Below, piece by piece: positions 24,721 to 33,988 of a stretch of 64,000 nt of DNA; within the stretch, counting starts at the first letter, position 1, and every line of letters begins with the position of its first letter. The notes under the pieces were generated by a model. That model was not told the origin of the DNA. It saw only the letters and a program-made list of their open reading frames with translations, and made no database searches. The stretch is from Lachnospiraceae bacterium Marseille-Q4251 (GTDB lineage Bacteria > Bacillota > Clostridia > Lachnospirales > Lachnospiraceae), in contig JAGTTO010000001.1 of NCBI GenBank assembly GCA_018223435.1, positions 868,001 through 932,000 of the forward strand, read 5' to 3'. The position numbers and the translations under genes are program-made.

Positions 24721-26034
24721 ATGAACGAAAATAATAGTAATGACTTGCAGACTATCATAACACAAGTCATAGAAGAAATGAAGTCTGAGCAGGGGGATAA
24801 GTTTGATCCAAACAAAATCAACCTTGCTGAAATGGGACGCCGTACCGGTCTGACAAGAGCTCAACTCCGTAGAATAAAAGCAAACGGATTCCTTGTTGTT
24901 CCACACGCCCTTACTGGGAGAAAAGCAGCTTCTACAATTATCTCTGGATATAGGGGAGTCATAGATGATCTGCTGAAAAAGAATGTATCTAATTCCGAAG
25001 TTATCCTGGAACGAATCCAGGAACAGGGATATACAGGAAGCCTGACTACTGTAAAAAGATACATCAGTGAGCATAAAGATCTTATTCCACCTAAAAGGCA
25101 GGCAGTTGCACCGCAGGGAAATCGCGGACGCAGATATACCAGCGATGCTGGTGAAAGCTATCAAATGGATTGGGGATTTGTTAATGTCGATACAGACAAT
25201 AACACTTCTTATAAAGTAGCCTGTTTTGCAATGATTTGTCATCATTGTGGCGAACGTTACATAGAATTCTTTCCAAATGCCAAACAGGAAAATCTGTTTA
25301 TTGGTATGATTCATGCGTTTAAACGTATGGGTGTTCCAGATCATGTGCTTACAGATAACATGAAAAGTGTTGTTCTTTATCGTGATTCAGAAGGGCATCC
25401 AGTATGGAATCATGATTATGAGGCTTTTATGAATACAATCGGCTTTGATACGAAGCTGTGCAGACCCCGGCATCCGTTTACCAAAGGAGCTGTGGAACGC
25501 CTGGTACGTTTTGTAAAAGAAAATTTCCTCGCAGGGCGTGTTTTCGGAACCATCACAGATCTTAACTATGAAGCATGGAAATGGTGCGACAACCAGAATC
25601 ACCGATATCATAAAGCGGTTGATTGTATTCCGCATAAACGGCATTCTGTCAGCTGTATGAAAAATGCTTCATTACTGAAGGATACTTTTGATGTCAAAAA
25701 ATATTTATGCCCCATCCGCTGTATTTCATTTGATGGTTTTGTTACTTACGAAGGGCGGCGTTTTGGAATACCTTATAGTTATGGCAAACATCTCTGCCGT
25801 GTTCAGAGAGAGAACTTTACTCTGTATGTCTATGACCTGGAACTGCGCAAGATCCTGATTACACATGATGTTACATGGAGCAGGAAAGACAGTTTCTGCA
25901 AGGACCAGTTCGTGGATGAACAGCCGGAAGAAAAGCCATCTGTTCTGATAAAAATCAGTATTTCGCAGAAAACGGAAACTCCAAAAAAATCAGCTTTTGC
26001 AAAGTTTGCATTTGGAGGTGGCAGAAATGAATGA
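24721..26034 (+). CDS. istA: IS21-family transposase IstA
   Basis: A 437-residue transposase. The N-terminal part has a helix-turn-helix (MGRRTGLTRAQLRRIK). The middle holds an rve/DDE integrase fold: YQMDWGFVNVD with the first Asp, VLTDNMKSVV with the second, and the downstream Glu in GAVERLVRFVKENF. The ATG at 24,721 follows AAAGGAG; an upstream ATG at 24,700 would overlap the terminal repeats. The gene overlaps istB by eight bases. Confidence 0.92.
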   Translation: MNENNSNDLQTIITQVIEEMKSEQGDKFDPNKINLAEMGRRTGLTRAQLRRIKANGFLVVPHALTGRKAASTIISGYRGVIDDLLKKNVSNSEVILERIQEQGYTGSLTTVKRYISEHKDLIPPKRQAVAPQGNRGRRYTSDAGESYQMDWGFVNVDTDNNTSYKVACFAMICHHCGERYIEFFPNAKQENLFIGMIHAFKRMGVPDHVLTDNMKSVVLYRDSEGHPVWNHDYEAFMNTIGFDTKLCRPRHPFTKGAVERLVRFVKENFLAGRVFGTITDLNYEAWKWCDNQNHRYHKAVDCIPHKRHSVSCMKNASLLKDTFDVKKYLCPIRCISFDGFVTYEGRRFGIPYSYGKHLCRVQRENFTLYVYDLELRKILITHDVTWSRKDSFCKDQFVDEQPEEKPSVLIKISISQKTETPKKSAFAKFAFGGGRNE

Positions 26035-26812
26035 AACGCTGATTGAACAGATTCAGGCAGACGCTTCTGCACTGGATATCAAGATAACAACCCAGGAAAT
26101 AGCACTATATCTTTCCGAAAATAAAGTTCCTCCGGAACATTTGGAAGCATTGAAAGAGTTTATGATTTATCTCAGACAGAATCAACGCGATAAGGCAATC
26201 AGTGCACTGTTACAGCACAGTCGTATTCCTCAGAAAGAGCCAAGTACCTTTGAAAACTTTGATTTTAGCAGAGTGACTGGCGAACATGCTGCCCAGATAA
26301 AATCGCTTCCAAATCTGACAGCACTTTATTCAAGGCAGAATATCGCTTTTATAGGCCCGCCAGGGGTCGGAAAAACTCATTTATCAATGGCTTATGGAAA
26401 CGCCTGTTGTCATAAAGGTCTGAAAGCTTATTTTATAAAAGCGACAGAACTAAATGAAAAATTCACAAAAGCACGAAGAACAGGAACTGAAAGCAGTGCT
26501 GTCTCTGGTTTGGTTAGACCTTCTTGCCTGATTATAGATGAAATAGGCAGAAGTATCTTCGATATGGAAAATACCCGTCTCTTCTTTGACATGATTGATC
26601 GTAGATGCAGTAAAGAAGGACCAAACTGTATGATTTTTACCAGTAATCTGACTCCAGACAAATGGCGTGACTTTTTCCGGGAAGAAGATTCGTTACTTTG
26701 TGCTTTGGACAGAACTTTTGATGCTGCTACCGTTTATCTTATGAAGGGAGAAAGCTATCGAGGACGAAACTTGAAAACCTATTCAATAGAAATCAGTGAT
26801 CCGGCTGAATAA
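26027..26812 (+). CDS. istB: IS21-family helper ATPase IstB
   Basis: A 261-residue AAA+ ATPase that helps IstA choose targets. Walker A reads GPPGVGKTH near residue 110, Walker B reads CLIIDEIG, and sensor-1 TSNLTP follows. The first 80 residues are helical, as in IstB/DnaC-like proteins. It starts inside the istA stop region with GGAGG upstream (coupled translation). Confidence 0.92.
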   Translation: MNETLIEQIQADASALDIKITTQEIALYLSENKVPPEHLEALKEFMIYLRQNQRDKAISALLQHSRIPQKEPSTFENFDFSRVTGEHAAQIKSLPNLTALYSRQNIAFIGPPGVGKTHLSMAYGNACCHKGLKAYFIKATELNEKFTKARRTGTESSAVSGLVRPSCLIIDEIGRSIFDMENTRLFFDMIDRRCSKEGPNCMIFTSNLTPDKWRDFFREEDSLLCALDRTFDAATVYLMKGESYRGRNLKTYSIEISDPAE

Positions 26813-26862
26813 CTGTTGATGATTAATTAGCCAAGGTGCATTGGCTGAGAGCGTTTCAAGTT

Positions 26863-28322
26863 TTGTGTAAACAGAAAAAACTGATGTAAGATATGTCATT
26901 AGTTATCGAGGACAGAACCTGTTTTTCAGGGTTCTGTCCTTGTTTGTATTATAATGCAGTTTTAAGGCATGTCAAGCAGGACTGGCTGTGCCAGCCCTGC
27001 CTAGCATGCATTCTGCTTATAACCTTTCCAATCTTTCTTCGAAGAAAATTTCCAGCTGAGAATGGATTTGTCCCCAATCCTGACGGTGTCCCGTCCATTT
27101 TTTGGTGATATCTATCATGGCCAGATACAGCATTTTCAGGAGACTGTCATCGGATGGAAATACCGTCTTGGATTTGGTGACTTTCCGGAGCTGACGGTTA
27201 AATCCTTCAATCGTGTTCGTGGTATAGATCAGACGTCTGACAGCTTCCGGATACTTAAAATACGTTGAAAGATTTGCCCAGTTATCTTTCCATGACTTTG
27301 CAATCTTAGGGTATTTCCCGCTCCATTTTTCGTCAAAGCTGTCCAGTTCTGCCAATGCAACTTCTTCTGTAGGAGCTGCATATACACGCTTCAGATCTGC
27401 CATAAGTGGTTTGATCTCTTTGTAAGAAACAAATTTCGTGGTATTCCTGATCTGATGGATTATGCACTGCTGGATCTCGGTCTGGGGAAATACTGCTTCA
27501 ATTGCTTGTGGAAAACCGGTCAGTCCATCCACACACGCAATCAATATATCTTCTACACCCCGGTTTTTCAGGCCATTCAGGATGGAGAGCCAGAACTTGG
27601 CACTTTCATTTTGACCAACATACATTCCGAGGACATCCTTACGTCCTTCCATATCGATCCCAATCGCAATGTAAACAGCACGTTTTACAATCCGCCCCTC
27701 ATTACGGGCATGGAAATGGATCGCATCCATAAATACAACAGCATACACACTTTCTAATGGCCTTTCCTGCCATTCTTTTACTATTGGCAGGATCTTATCA
27801 GTAATCCGGCTGACAGTACTGTCGGAGATCTCAAGATCGTATAATTCACGCATGTGGCTTTCTATATCGGCAGTAGTCATTCCTTTTGCGTACATGGAAA
27901 TGATCTTTTCTTCCATGTCTTGCGTAATCGAATTCTGATACTTCTTTACAACCTGTGGTTCGAAGTCACCTTTTCGATCCCTTGGAATATCAATCTCCAT
28001 ATCTCCGTAACTGGTATGTAACGTTTTCTGGGAATGTCCATTCCTGGAATTATCGGTTTCTTTATTTCGATAATCATACTTGGGATATCCCAGTTCTTCA
28101 TCCAGTTCCTGATCAAGGGCACCTTCCAAAATGATAGACATCATATCCCGCATAATGGAATTAACATCTGTTCCATCTTTTACTTTTACATTGTTTTCTT
28201 TCAGGTAGTTTCCCATGAGTTCTCTAAGCGCTGCTTTTTGTGGTGAATCCTTTTTTCTTGCCATAAAATAAACCTCCAAACTGAGTAATTCTATCTTACA
28301 TCAGTTTGGAGGTTTACACAAA
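26863..28322 (-). mobile_element. IS256-like element inserted in the right end of the IS21-like element
   Basis: The imperfect terminal inverted repeats contain GTGTAAAC and, six or so bases further in, AACTGATGTAAGATA (26,866-26,894 and 28,290-28,319). It carries one transposase gene. I could not find a clear 8-base target duplication. Its position between istB and the right terminal repeats shows that it came after the IS21-like element. Confidence 0.82.
27017..28264 (-). CDS. IS256-family (mutator-type) transposase
   Basis: A 415-residue transposase. It shows the family's N-terminal block LGYPKYDYRN, then RNGHSQKTL and the DDE core: VFMDAIHFHARN (Asp), ACVDGLTGFPQAI (Asp) with CIIHQIRN, and TTNTIEGFNRQLRK (Glu). 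The ATG at 28,264 follows GGAGG. The frame is intact. Confidence 0.95.
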   Translation of the reverse strand: MARKKDSPQKAALRELMGNYLKENNVKVKDGTDVNSIMRDMMSIILEGALDQELDEELGYPKYDYRNKETDNSRNGHSQKTLHTSYGDMEIDIPRDRKGDFEPQVVKKYQNSITQDMEEKIISMYAKGMTTADIESHMRELYDLEISDSTVSRITDKILPIVKEWQERPLESVYAVVFMDAIHFHARNEGRIVKRAVYIAIGIDMEGRKDVLGMYVGQNESAKFWLSILNGLKNRGVEDILIACVDGLTGFPQAIEAVFPQTEIQQCIIHQIRNTTKFVSYKEIKPLMADLKRVYAAPTEEVALAELDSFDEKWSGKYPKIAKSWKDNWANLSTYFKYPEAVRRLIYTTNTIEGFNRQLRKVTKSKTVFPSDDSLLKMLYLAMIDITKKWTGHRQDWGQIHSQLEIFFEERLERL

Positions 28323-28413
28323 CTTTGGGATACTCCCCATTGGCTATTTCTGTTGAGCTCAAATTGGCTGTTTCTATCGGACTCTGAGTGGTCGATTCTC
28401 CCGGACTCTAACA

Positions 28414-28554
28414 GCAGATAAACCGAAAGAAATTCAACGTTGCATATTCGTCATGCCAATGGAACTCTTCTGGATTGTTTTTAATTTTACTGACTCGCTG
28501 CTGTTCTTTGATTATCTGATCAGCTACACCTTTCATCGAATCTTCGTATCTCAT
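28414..28554 (-). pseudogene. 5' part of the 123-residue gene split by the IS21-like element
   Basis: Begins MRYEDSMKGVADQIIKEQQR and runs to NFFRFIC at the insertion; it continues at 24,560. It starts ten bases after the end of the gene at 28,564, so the two formed an operon. The origin is probably phage. Confidence 0.7.
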
Positions 28555-28563
28555 ATTACTCAC

Positions 28564-29136
28564 CTACTCTTCCTCAACGCCCAGTGACGGTTTAAATCTT
28601 TTATCCTTTGCCTGCGGTACCACGATCTCATAAAAATAAAATCCTAAATATCCAAGTGCCTGCTTCTTCATTTTATAAAAAGAAGTCCTGCCTATTCCTA
28701 ACTCCTGCTGTACTTCCACATCTGTCTTATTATAATGACTGCAAAAACAGGAATGAAGGATTTCACTGAGCATCACACCATTCGGTGCATAGAACTTCAC
28801 CAGTGTCATTCCACGATAGATCATATCAGACAAGCCATAAATGATCATCAGGTTATTCATTTCCCGGTGCATCTTTGGCACATTCAGCTGATTGTTATAA
28901 ATGCTCAGATAACTCAATGCATATGCCATATCTTCATTGATTTTCTCCTGGCACTCCATATCCAGTTCTTCCAATACAACCTGGTTTTCTAAAATCAGTT
29001 TCTGGTAGCTTGTCATCAGTTCTTTAATATCAGTATAATGTCTTTCGATTGTAACTTCCAGATAATCCTGTGCATGACTTGCCATCTGGAAGGTAATTTC
29101 TTTCATTGATTTAATTGCATAATCTCTGTCTGTCAT
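28564..29136 (-). CDS. Phage-type protein with a C-terminal helix-turn-helix (ArpU-like context)
   Basis: About 190 residues, almost all helical. The C-terminal 50 residues contain a likely helix-turn-helix (DVEVQQELGIGRTSFYKMKKQAL) followed by FYFYEIVVPQ. This arrangement resembles late-gene transcription regulators of Gram-positive phages, but I do not recognise the sequence. The start could be the TTG at 29,145 or the ATG at 29,136; AAGGAG lies upstream of both. The leader (29,160-29,185) has a stable hairpin. Confidence 0.6.
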   Translation of the reverse strand: MTDRDYAIKSMKEITFQMASHAQDYLEVTIERHYTDIKELMTSYQKLILENQVVLEELDMECQEKINEDMAYALSYLSIYNNQLNVPKMHREMNNLMIIYGLSDMIYRGMTLVKFYAPNGVMLSEILHSCFCSHYNKTDVEVQQELGIGRTSFYKMKKQALGYLGFYFYEIVVPQAKDKRFKPSLGVEEE

Positions 29137-29386
29137 CAGTTTCAAAATCTCCTTATCATCATCACACTAACTGGCGGTCTTTCAGACCAGTTCGCTTTCC
29201 CCATGATTTTGATGGGAAGCAATTACTTACTACAACTTGCAGAAGCGGATATCCAAAAGGCATTGTGGGAACTGCCTTTGCTGACCGAAATCCATCTTCT
29301 TATGTAAAACCTGCAGGAATATAAAGGGAAAGTGACTATCCCTGCCGGTTAATAATCCAAATAATATCGTCTATACCAATCTCTCC

Positions 29387-29566
29387 TTATGCTGTTTTTC
29401 TCTCCATAAACCATTTATCCACTTCGTAAAACAAGTGGCTTTCCTGCCCCTGTATCATACAGGTATACATCATTCCTACACCGCCTGCCTTTCTGCTGGC
29501 GCATCGCTCAATTTTCAAAATTCTGTCAATACTATATTTTCTTCCATCCTCCCATGTAAAAAATAT
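29387..29566 (-). pseudogene. Truncated small protein, junction with a phage capsid fragment
   Basis: The minus strand encodes IFFTWEDGRKYSIDRILKIERCASRKAGGVGMMYTC... to ERKTA, about 60 residues. It looks like a small beta-rich phage or element protein that has lost its first residues at about 29,566, where capsid sequence on the other strand begins. The function is unknown. Confidence 0.5.
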
Positions 29567-29570
29567 GCAC

Positions 29571-30107
29571 TTCAATGTAGAAAAGTATTTAACAAATGAA
29601 TTTGCACGCAGATTTGGCAGATCTGAAGAACAGTTCTTCATCAACGGAACCGGTGTAAACGAGCCAACAGGCCTTTTAATAACCGCCGAGACCGGGCATT
29701 ATATTGATACTTCTGATAGTTTATCTTATGATGATATTATTTCGTTGTTCTTTGCAGCAAAACCGGAATTCAGGAAAAACGGTGTCTGGCTTATGAATGA
29801 CAATACCGCTTTAATTCTTAGAACATTAAAGGATATTAATGGCAATTATTTGTGGCGTCAGTCTGACGATACCATTTTAGGAAAACCAGTAATTATCTCT
29901 CCATATATGCCAGATATAGCAGCCAACAGCATTCCTGTGGCGTTTGGAGATTTATCCTACTTCTGGATATTAGAGAGATAGCCCCTTTCTGTAAAAATTT
30001 TGACAGAACTGTATGCCCGTGAAAACCAGACAGGCTACGCTGCTTATGAGCGCATTGATGGAAAGCTCATTAGACCAGAGGCAGTCAAGCTTTTGAAAGT
30101 AAAATAA
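29571..30107 (+). pseudogene. C-terminal half of an HK97-type major capsid protein with an amber codon
   Basis: The plus strand reads FNVEKYLTNEFARRFGRSEE, FINGTGVNEPTGLL, GVWLMNDNTALILR, GKPVIISPYMP and AFGDLSYFWILER. These are the well-conserved blocks of HK97-family capsids (P-domain and A-domain). A TAG at 29,979-29,981 follows, and the same frame goes on as PLSVKILTELYAREN, then YAAYERIDGKL to a TAA at 30,105. The N-terminal half is missing. It is a prophage remnant in the opposite direction to its neighbours. Confidence 0.8.
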
Positions 30108-30149
30108 TACAGGGCATCGCTCCGACACCCCGCACCAAAGAAATATCTT

Positions 30150-30738
30150 TTATGCTTTACGAAACGCTGCATTTCCTGAAAGATTTTTAAGAAGAATCCG
30201 GCGAGCAGCTTTGCTATCGTCACCGATAAATCCTAATCGCAATAAGAAACATCGGAATGCATATTTTTCATTTTCAACTTCTTTATCTGTCAGCGAAACT
30301 CGTTTCAGCTTGATTGCCAAGTCACATAACTTGGATATAAATTCCGTATAAGCATTCACAGCATCCGGCTCAGACGCAAGTGGAAACCAGGGAATGAAAT
30401 CTGGTCATCAGTAATTTTTACATCCAACTGCTCCGCCTGGAATGCATGCTTCATAAGCGTTTGCTTTCCTTCTATCAACTTCTGCAAATTTTCCAGTTTG
30501 TCATCTGTAAACATGCTTCTCGGAACCGAAATGCTTAATACATTTTGCTCTATTATCTCATCTTCTGACTGTATCGCATTCTGCAAAGGCTCACCTGTAT
30601 AAAATCTCTCTATAATCAAGTCCAATTGGCTTTCTGTAATTTCATTGGATGCCTGAAATACACCTTTTTTATCAAGAATACTCTCACCAATCATATAATC
30701 AAATCTTGGTTGAATATTACGGTGCGGCAGAGCCACCT
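30150..30738 (-). pseudogene. 3' part of an element-borne protein, split by IS21 number 2 and frameshifted
   Basis: From the insertion at about 30,738 the frame reads NIQPRFDYMIGESILDKKG, EITESQLDLIIERFYTG, VLSISVPRSMFTDDKLENLQ and DDQISFPGF. One missing T near 30,391 shifts the frame; adding it gives FPWFPLASEPDAVNAYTEF and continuity to 30,150. Proteins of this type occur widely in clostridial mobile elements, sometimes called virulence-related. The likely N-terminus is at 33,270-33,380. Confidence 0.65.
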
Positions 30739-30776
30739 GTCCGGACTAACGGAGCCACCCCATTTTGTTTATTAAG

Positions 30777-31553
30777 TTACTTTGCCATTGCTGGATCCAG
30801 TCCATATACTTCTCTCATAGAGAGGTCTTTAGATGGGTCAGCATTTTCAATATCGATCTTATAGGAATCATACGATATACGATCCATGATGGCATCGGCA
30901 AGAGTACTTTCACCATCACAGATTTGCTGGTACCATTCACTTTCACGGAACTGAGAACAAAAGATTGTTGAAGATTTTTTACGTCTTTTATGTATCAGTT
31001 CAAAAAGATTTCTGGCTTCAGCTTCTGTCAGTTTAAGAAGGAGCCACTCATCAATGATCAGTACTATTGGCTTGGTGTATTTCTTTAGGACAGTCGAAAA
31101 AGTTCCATTGTCCCTGGCAGCCTGTAAGTCCAATAACAGATCAGGCAGTCGTATATATCGTACGGAGTAATAGTGCTTGCATGCTTCCATGCCAAAGGCA
31201 CAGGCCATGTAAGTTTTTCCACTTCCGGTTGCTCCAGTAATAAAGATGTTCCGGTATTCTGTAATGTATTCACAGGTTGCCAGACGGTTGATCAGAGTCT
31301 TGTTCAATTTTCGTCCAGAATGGTAATCAATTGCTGCAATGCTCGCATCTGGCTGTTCAAGCTCAGCCTGGCGGATCAGCCTTTTCAGACGATTGTTTTT
31401 GCGGTTGCTGTATTCGACATCAACAAGCATGCCGAACCGATCTTCGAATGGAACTTCCTTCATTGCAGGATCATCCATCTGGCTGCGGAATACATCTGCC
31501 ATAGCAGTCAGACGCATTTCAATAAGTTTATCGATTGTACTTTGATTTGTCAT
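30777..31553 (-). CDS. istB: IS21-family helper ATPase IstB (second element)
   Basis: A 258-residue AAA+ ATPase. It shows an N-terminal helical part (IDKLIEMRLTAMADVFRSQ), Walker A in ITGATGSGKTYMA near residue 108 and Walker B in VLIIDEWLL. FCSQF and MDRISYDSYKIDIE follow near the end. It overlaps istA by four bases. Confidence 0.93.
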   Translation of the reverse strand: MTNQSTIDKLIEMRLTAMADVFRSQMDDPAMKEVPFEDRFGMLVDVEYSNRKNNRLKRLIRQAELEQPDASIAAIDYHSGRKLNKTLINRLATCEYITEYRNIFITGATGSGKTYMACAFGMEACKHYYSVRYIRLPDLLLDLQAARDNGTFSTVLKKYTKPIVLIIDEWLLLKLTEAEARNLFELIHKRRKKSSTIFCSQFRESEWYQQICDGESTLADAIMDRISYDSYKIDIENADPSKDLSMREVYGLDPAMAK

Positions 31554-33094
31554 GATTTTTTACCTCCATAGTATCTGGCTCCTCTGGTTATGCCGTGTGG
31601 TTTTTCTACTTGAGATGATTCTGATCCGATATCAGGTGCATCCTTTGTTGCAACCAATAGATTTTTGATACTTTTATAGCTGGGTTTACCGGAATAAGAG
31701 AGCGCCTTAGCGCAGACCTGTTCCAGCTTTTCTGGCGAATATTTTTCTGCCAGTTTCAGTAATCCCATGCAGCTTCTGTAGGATTGTTGTTCAATCCTGC
31801 CGGAGGTAAGTATTGCATCGACAACCTTACTTGTGTTAATTCCAATCGAATCAGCCCACTTACGGAACCGGTCACCGTTCCATTCCAGATATCTCTGGTG
31901 TTCCTGCGGCATATGTTCTGTCACTGTAGAATACTGACCGCTTCGTCCATAGAGTCGTCTGTGAGAGGCAATACGATTGTGATTATAAAATATTTCAACC
32001 GTTGTATCTGTTATACGCACATCAACCTTATTTTTGATATACTGATAAGGCACGGAGTAGAACATTCTGTCTACTGCGATGTGATAGTTAAACTGGACGG
32101 TGGCTTGTTTCCACTCAGCCAGTTCAAAAGGTGTAGCAGGCAACGGAGCCAGTAATGGCATTTCTTCCCCAAGAAATAAACTGAGTCTGCTACATTCCTT
32201 TTTCTGGAATTTACGGGCGTTGTAGGCATCCAGTTTTTCACGGATTGAAGCATTCAATTCTGCAAGAGAGAAAAACTGTTCATTGCGAAGGGCTGCTGTT
32301 ATCCATGTGGATATCTTTCCTACCGATCCCTCTACATTCGGTTTATCTTTGGGTTTCCGGACTCTGGCCGGAAGGATGACAAGATTGTAATGTTCTGCCA
32401 TCTCATGATAAGTTGTGTTTAAGGCAGTGTTGTACCAGTCACTCTTTTTATGATTCACTGCGGTTGTGCAGTTATCAGAAACGAGCATAGGTGTGCCACC
32501 GCCAAAGAAATCAAACATCTGGACATGAGCTTTGATCCAGTTGTCGGTTTTCTCATTCATATATGCTTTTACAAAAGCATACTGACTGTAAGTTAATACA
32601 CCTACAAATATCCATGCATCTGTGATTTCTCCGGTGTCCGGATCAATGATGTGGGCAGGGTCACCGGCCCAGTCAACTTCAATCTGTTCACCTGGTTTTC
32701 TGGGGATATGCATGGTAGCCCTGCGTTTTTCTTCATCCTTCTGGATGTAGTAGCAGAACTGAGAATACATTAGAGGCTCTTCGCTGCTCATGCGGCACTC
32801 CTCACAGTATTCTACCCAGAGAAGCTTTTTGTTTACACCATTTCGCAGAAGTTCTTTGCGAATGTAGTCAAAGTTTGGCATGCGTTTATTCGTTGCCGAC
32901 TTATCCTTAGGAAACATCAGCTCCTCTAGTGCGCTGTCGGTCATGTCGAAATCCAGCGGCCATGAAAGCTTGATTTCCGCTGCCTTTTTCAAAACCTTAG
33001 CGACTGTGTTTCTGGATACACCGCAACTCTGTGCGATGTTCCTCTCACTGAATCCTAAGCTTTTCAAGCGTAGGATTTCACGATACTTGGTCAT
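31550..33094 (-). CDS. istA: IS21-family transposase IstA (second element)
   Basis: A 514-residue transposase. The N-terminal helix-turn-helix reads GFSERNIAQSCGVSRNTVAKV. The DDE core shows EVDWAGDPAHIID, VSDNCTTAV and the Glu in KPNVEGSVGKISTWI. The C-terminal part has the usual beta-barrel (FNYHIAVDRMFYSVPYQYI). The start has AAAGGAGG. It is longer than and only distantly similar to the first element's IstA, so the two IS21s are unrelated insertions. Confidence 0.93.
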   Translation of the reverse strand: MTKYREILRLKSLGFSERNIAQSCGVSRNTVAKVLKKAAEIKLSWPLDFDMTDSALEELMFPKDKSATNKRMPNFDYIRKELLRNGVNKKLLWVEYCEECRMSSEEPLMYSQFCYYIQKDEEKRRATMHIPRKPGEQIEVDWAGDPAHIIDPDTGEITDAWIFVGVLTYSQYAFVKAYMNEKTDNWIKAHVQMFDFFGGGTPMLVSDNCTTAVNHKKSDWYNTALNTTYHEMAEHYNLVILPARVRKPKDKPNVEGSVGKISTWITAALRNEQFFSLAELNASIREKLDAYNARKFQKKECSRLSLFLGEEMPLLAPLPATPFELAEWKQATVQFNYHIAVDRMFYSVPYQYIKNKVDVRITDTTVEIFYNHNRIASHRRLYGRSGQYSTVTEHMPQEHQRYLEWNGDRFRKWADSIGINTSKVVDAILTSGRIEQQSYRSCMGLLKLAEKYSPEKLEQVCAKALSYSGKPSYKSIKNLLVATKDAPDIGSESSQVEKPHGITRGARYYGGKKS

Positions 33095-33269
33095 AACTTA
33101 CGACCTCCTTTATCTGTATTCACACCAAAGGTGTGTATTTGCAGTATAAAGGAAATATATGTAATAGAGCCCAATAAGGTGGCTCTGAATTACCGGAATA
33201 TATGGCTCTCATTCTCCGGAATGGTGGCTCTCAAAGTCCGGACAGGTGGCTCAAAGAACCCCGGAATAA

Positions 33270-33380
33270 TCATCTTGGTGTTCTCGTATACTTTACAGGT
33301 AATCCAAGTGTTTCACCAATGGCATAAGCCAGCTTCTTACGTTCTTCTCCTGTAACTTTAAAATCAATTTCTGTAATCAT
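33270..33380 (-). pseudogene. 5' part of the protein split by IS21 number 2
   Basis: Reads MITEIDFKVTGEERKKLAYAIGETLGLPVKYTRTPR and then enters insertion-sequence DNA. It probably belongs with 30,150-30,738. The middle of the gene may also be lost, because the joined frame is shorter than expected. Confidence 0.6.
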
Positions 33381-33454
33381 TGCACATACCTGCCTTTCCT
33401 TTTTGTATGTACATATATCACTCTACCAGGCCAATTAGTCAACACAATATTTGA

Positions 33455-33620
33455 AAAAGAGCTGCCCTATTTCAAGGCAGCCCTACTTTTACACAAATCG
33501 ACAATACTTTTCGCGCACAGCATTTTAATATTTTTACTTAATTTCGGCCATTCGAGTTGCTAAAACCAAGTTAACACAATACCCCCTGTGCAATTTCGTG
33601 AAAATATGCGTGAGAGGGGG
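33455..33620. other. Non-coding gap with two GC-rich hairpins (possible terminator and oriT-like repeat)
   Basis: The gap 33,381-33,766 holds no gene. At 33,461-33,483 GGGCTGCC and GGCAGC pair and are followed by TTTTTC on the minus strand, a likely terminator. At 33,581-33,620 CCCCCT and AGGGGG flank about 27 bases in a GC-clamped stem; such a stem near an element's cargo could be a relaxase recognition repeat, but there is no relaxase gene in the window. I rate the second reading low. Confidence 0.35.
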
Positions 33621-33766
33621 CATCGGTCTTAAATTCAATTTTCTGTAGAGATTCTCCCTCCCCTATCTACAAATTCATTTTAACCAAATCCAATCCCATT
33701 ATAGCCTATATATCGGCAATTGTCGATAGTTCGGTTATGTTGTAGAATTTTATTGAGGTGATAACA

Positions 33767-33985
33767 TTGATAACTTACGAACCCCTATGGATAACACTAC
33801 AACAACGAAATATTAGTCAGTACAGTCTAATAAAAGATTATGGTTTTAGCACTGGAACTCTAGATTCTCTCCGCCAAAATAAAAACATTACAATGAAAAC
33901 CTTAAATGATATTTGTAATGTATTAAATTGTAATGTCGAATCTGTAATAAAACACATACCAGATGAATATACGGAGGGAAAATAA
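33767..33985 (+). CDS. Small Cro/C1-type (XRE) helix-turn-helix regulator
   Basis: A 72-residue DNA-binding protein of the XRE type: LQQRNISQYSLIKDYGFSTGTLDSLRQNKNITMKTLNDICNVLNCNVESVI is a helix-turn-helix of the family that marks itself with a single domain. The TTG at 33,767 follows GAGGTG; a GTG three codons earlier overlaps that site. It precedes a hypothetical gene by three bases and faces the restriction genes, so it may control them, like a C-protein, but this is inference. Confidence 0.75.
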   Translation: MITYEPLWITLQQRNISQYSLIKDYGFSTGTLDSLRQNKNITMKTLNDICNVLNCNVESVIKHIPDEYTEGK

Positions 33986-33988
33986 TAT

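Larger units (their letters stand above)
24565..28413 (+). mobile_element. IS21-like element carrying a nested IS256-like element
   Basis: The ends are TGTTAGAGTCCG at 24,565 and its inverse at 28,402-28,413, flanked by the 4-base duplication GCAG (24,561-24,564 and 28,414-28,417). Inside each end are short repeats of about 24 bases (GAGTCC...CAGAAAAAGCC type), at least three on the left and three on the right, probably transposase-binding sites. Without the nested IS256 the element is about 2.4 kb, normal for IS21. The gene split at this spot is restored by exact removal, which confirms the ends. Confidence 0.88.
30739..33268 (-). mobile_element. Second IS21-like element
   Basis: About 2.5 kb with istA and istB on the minus strand. 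Both ends carry repeats around GAGCCACC-TGTCCGGACT. Two units lie on the left (30,732-30,760). On the right (33,180-33,268) four GGCTCT...CCGGA units are spaced about 22-26 bases apart. The exact tips are uncertain, and I did not see a clear target duplication. It splits the gene that has parts at 30,150-30,738 and 33,270-33,380. Confidence 0.8.

Noticed and set aside
33581-33620. An oriT for conjugative transfer
   Set aside because: Only a GC-clamped stem is visible. There is no relaxase or transfer gene in the window, so I list it only as a possible structure.
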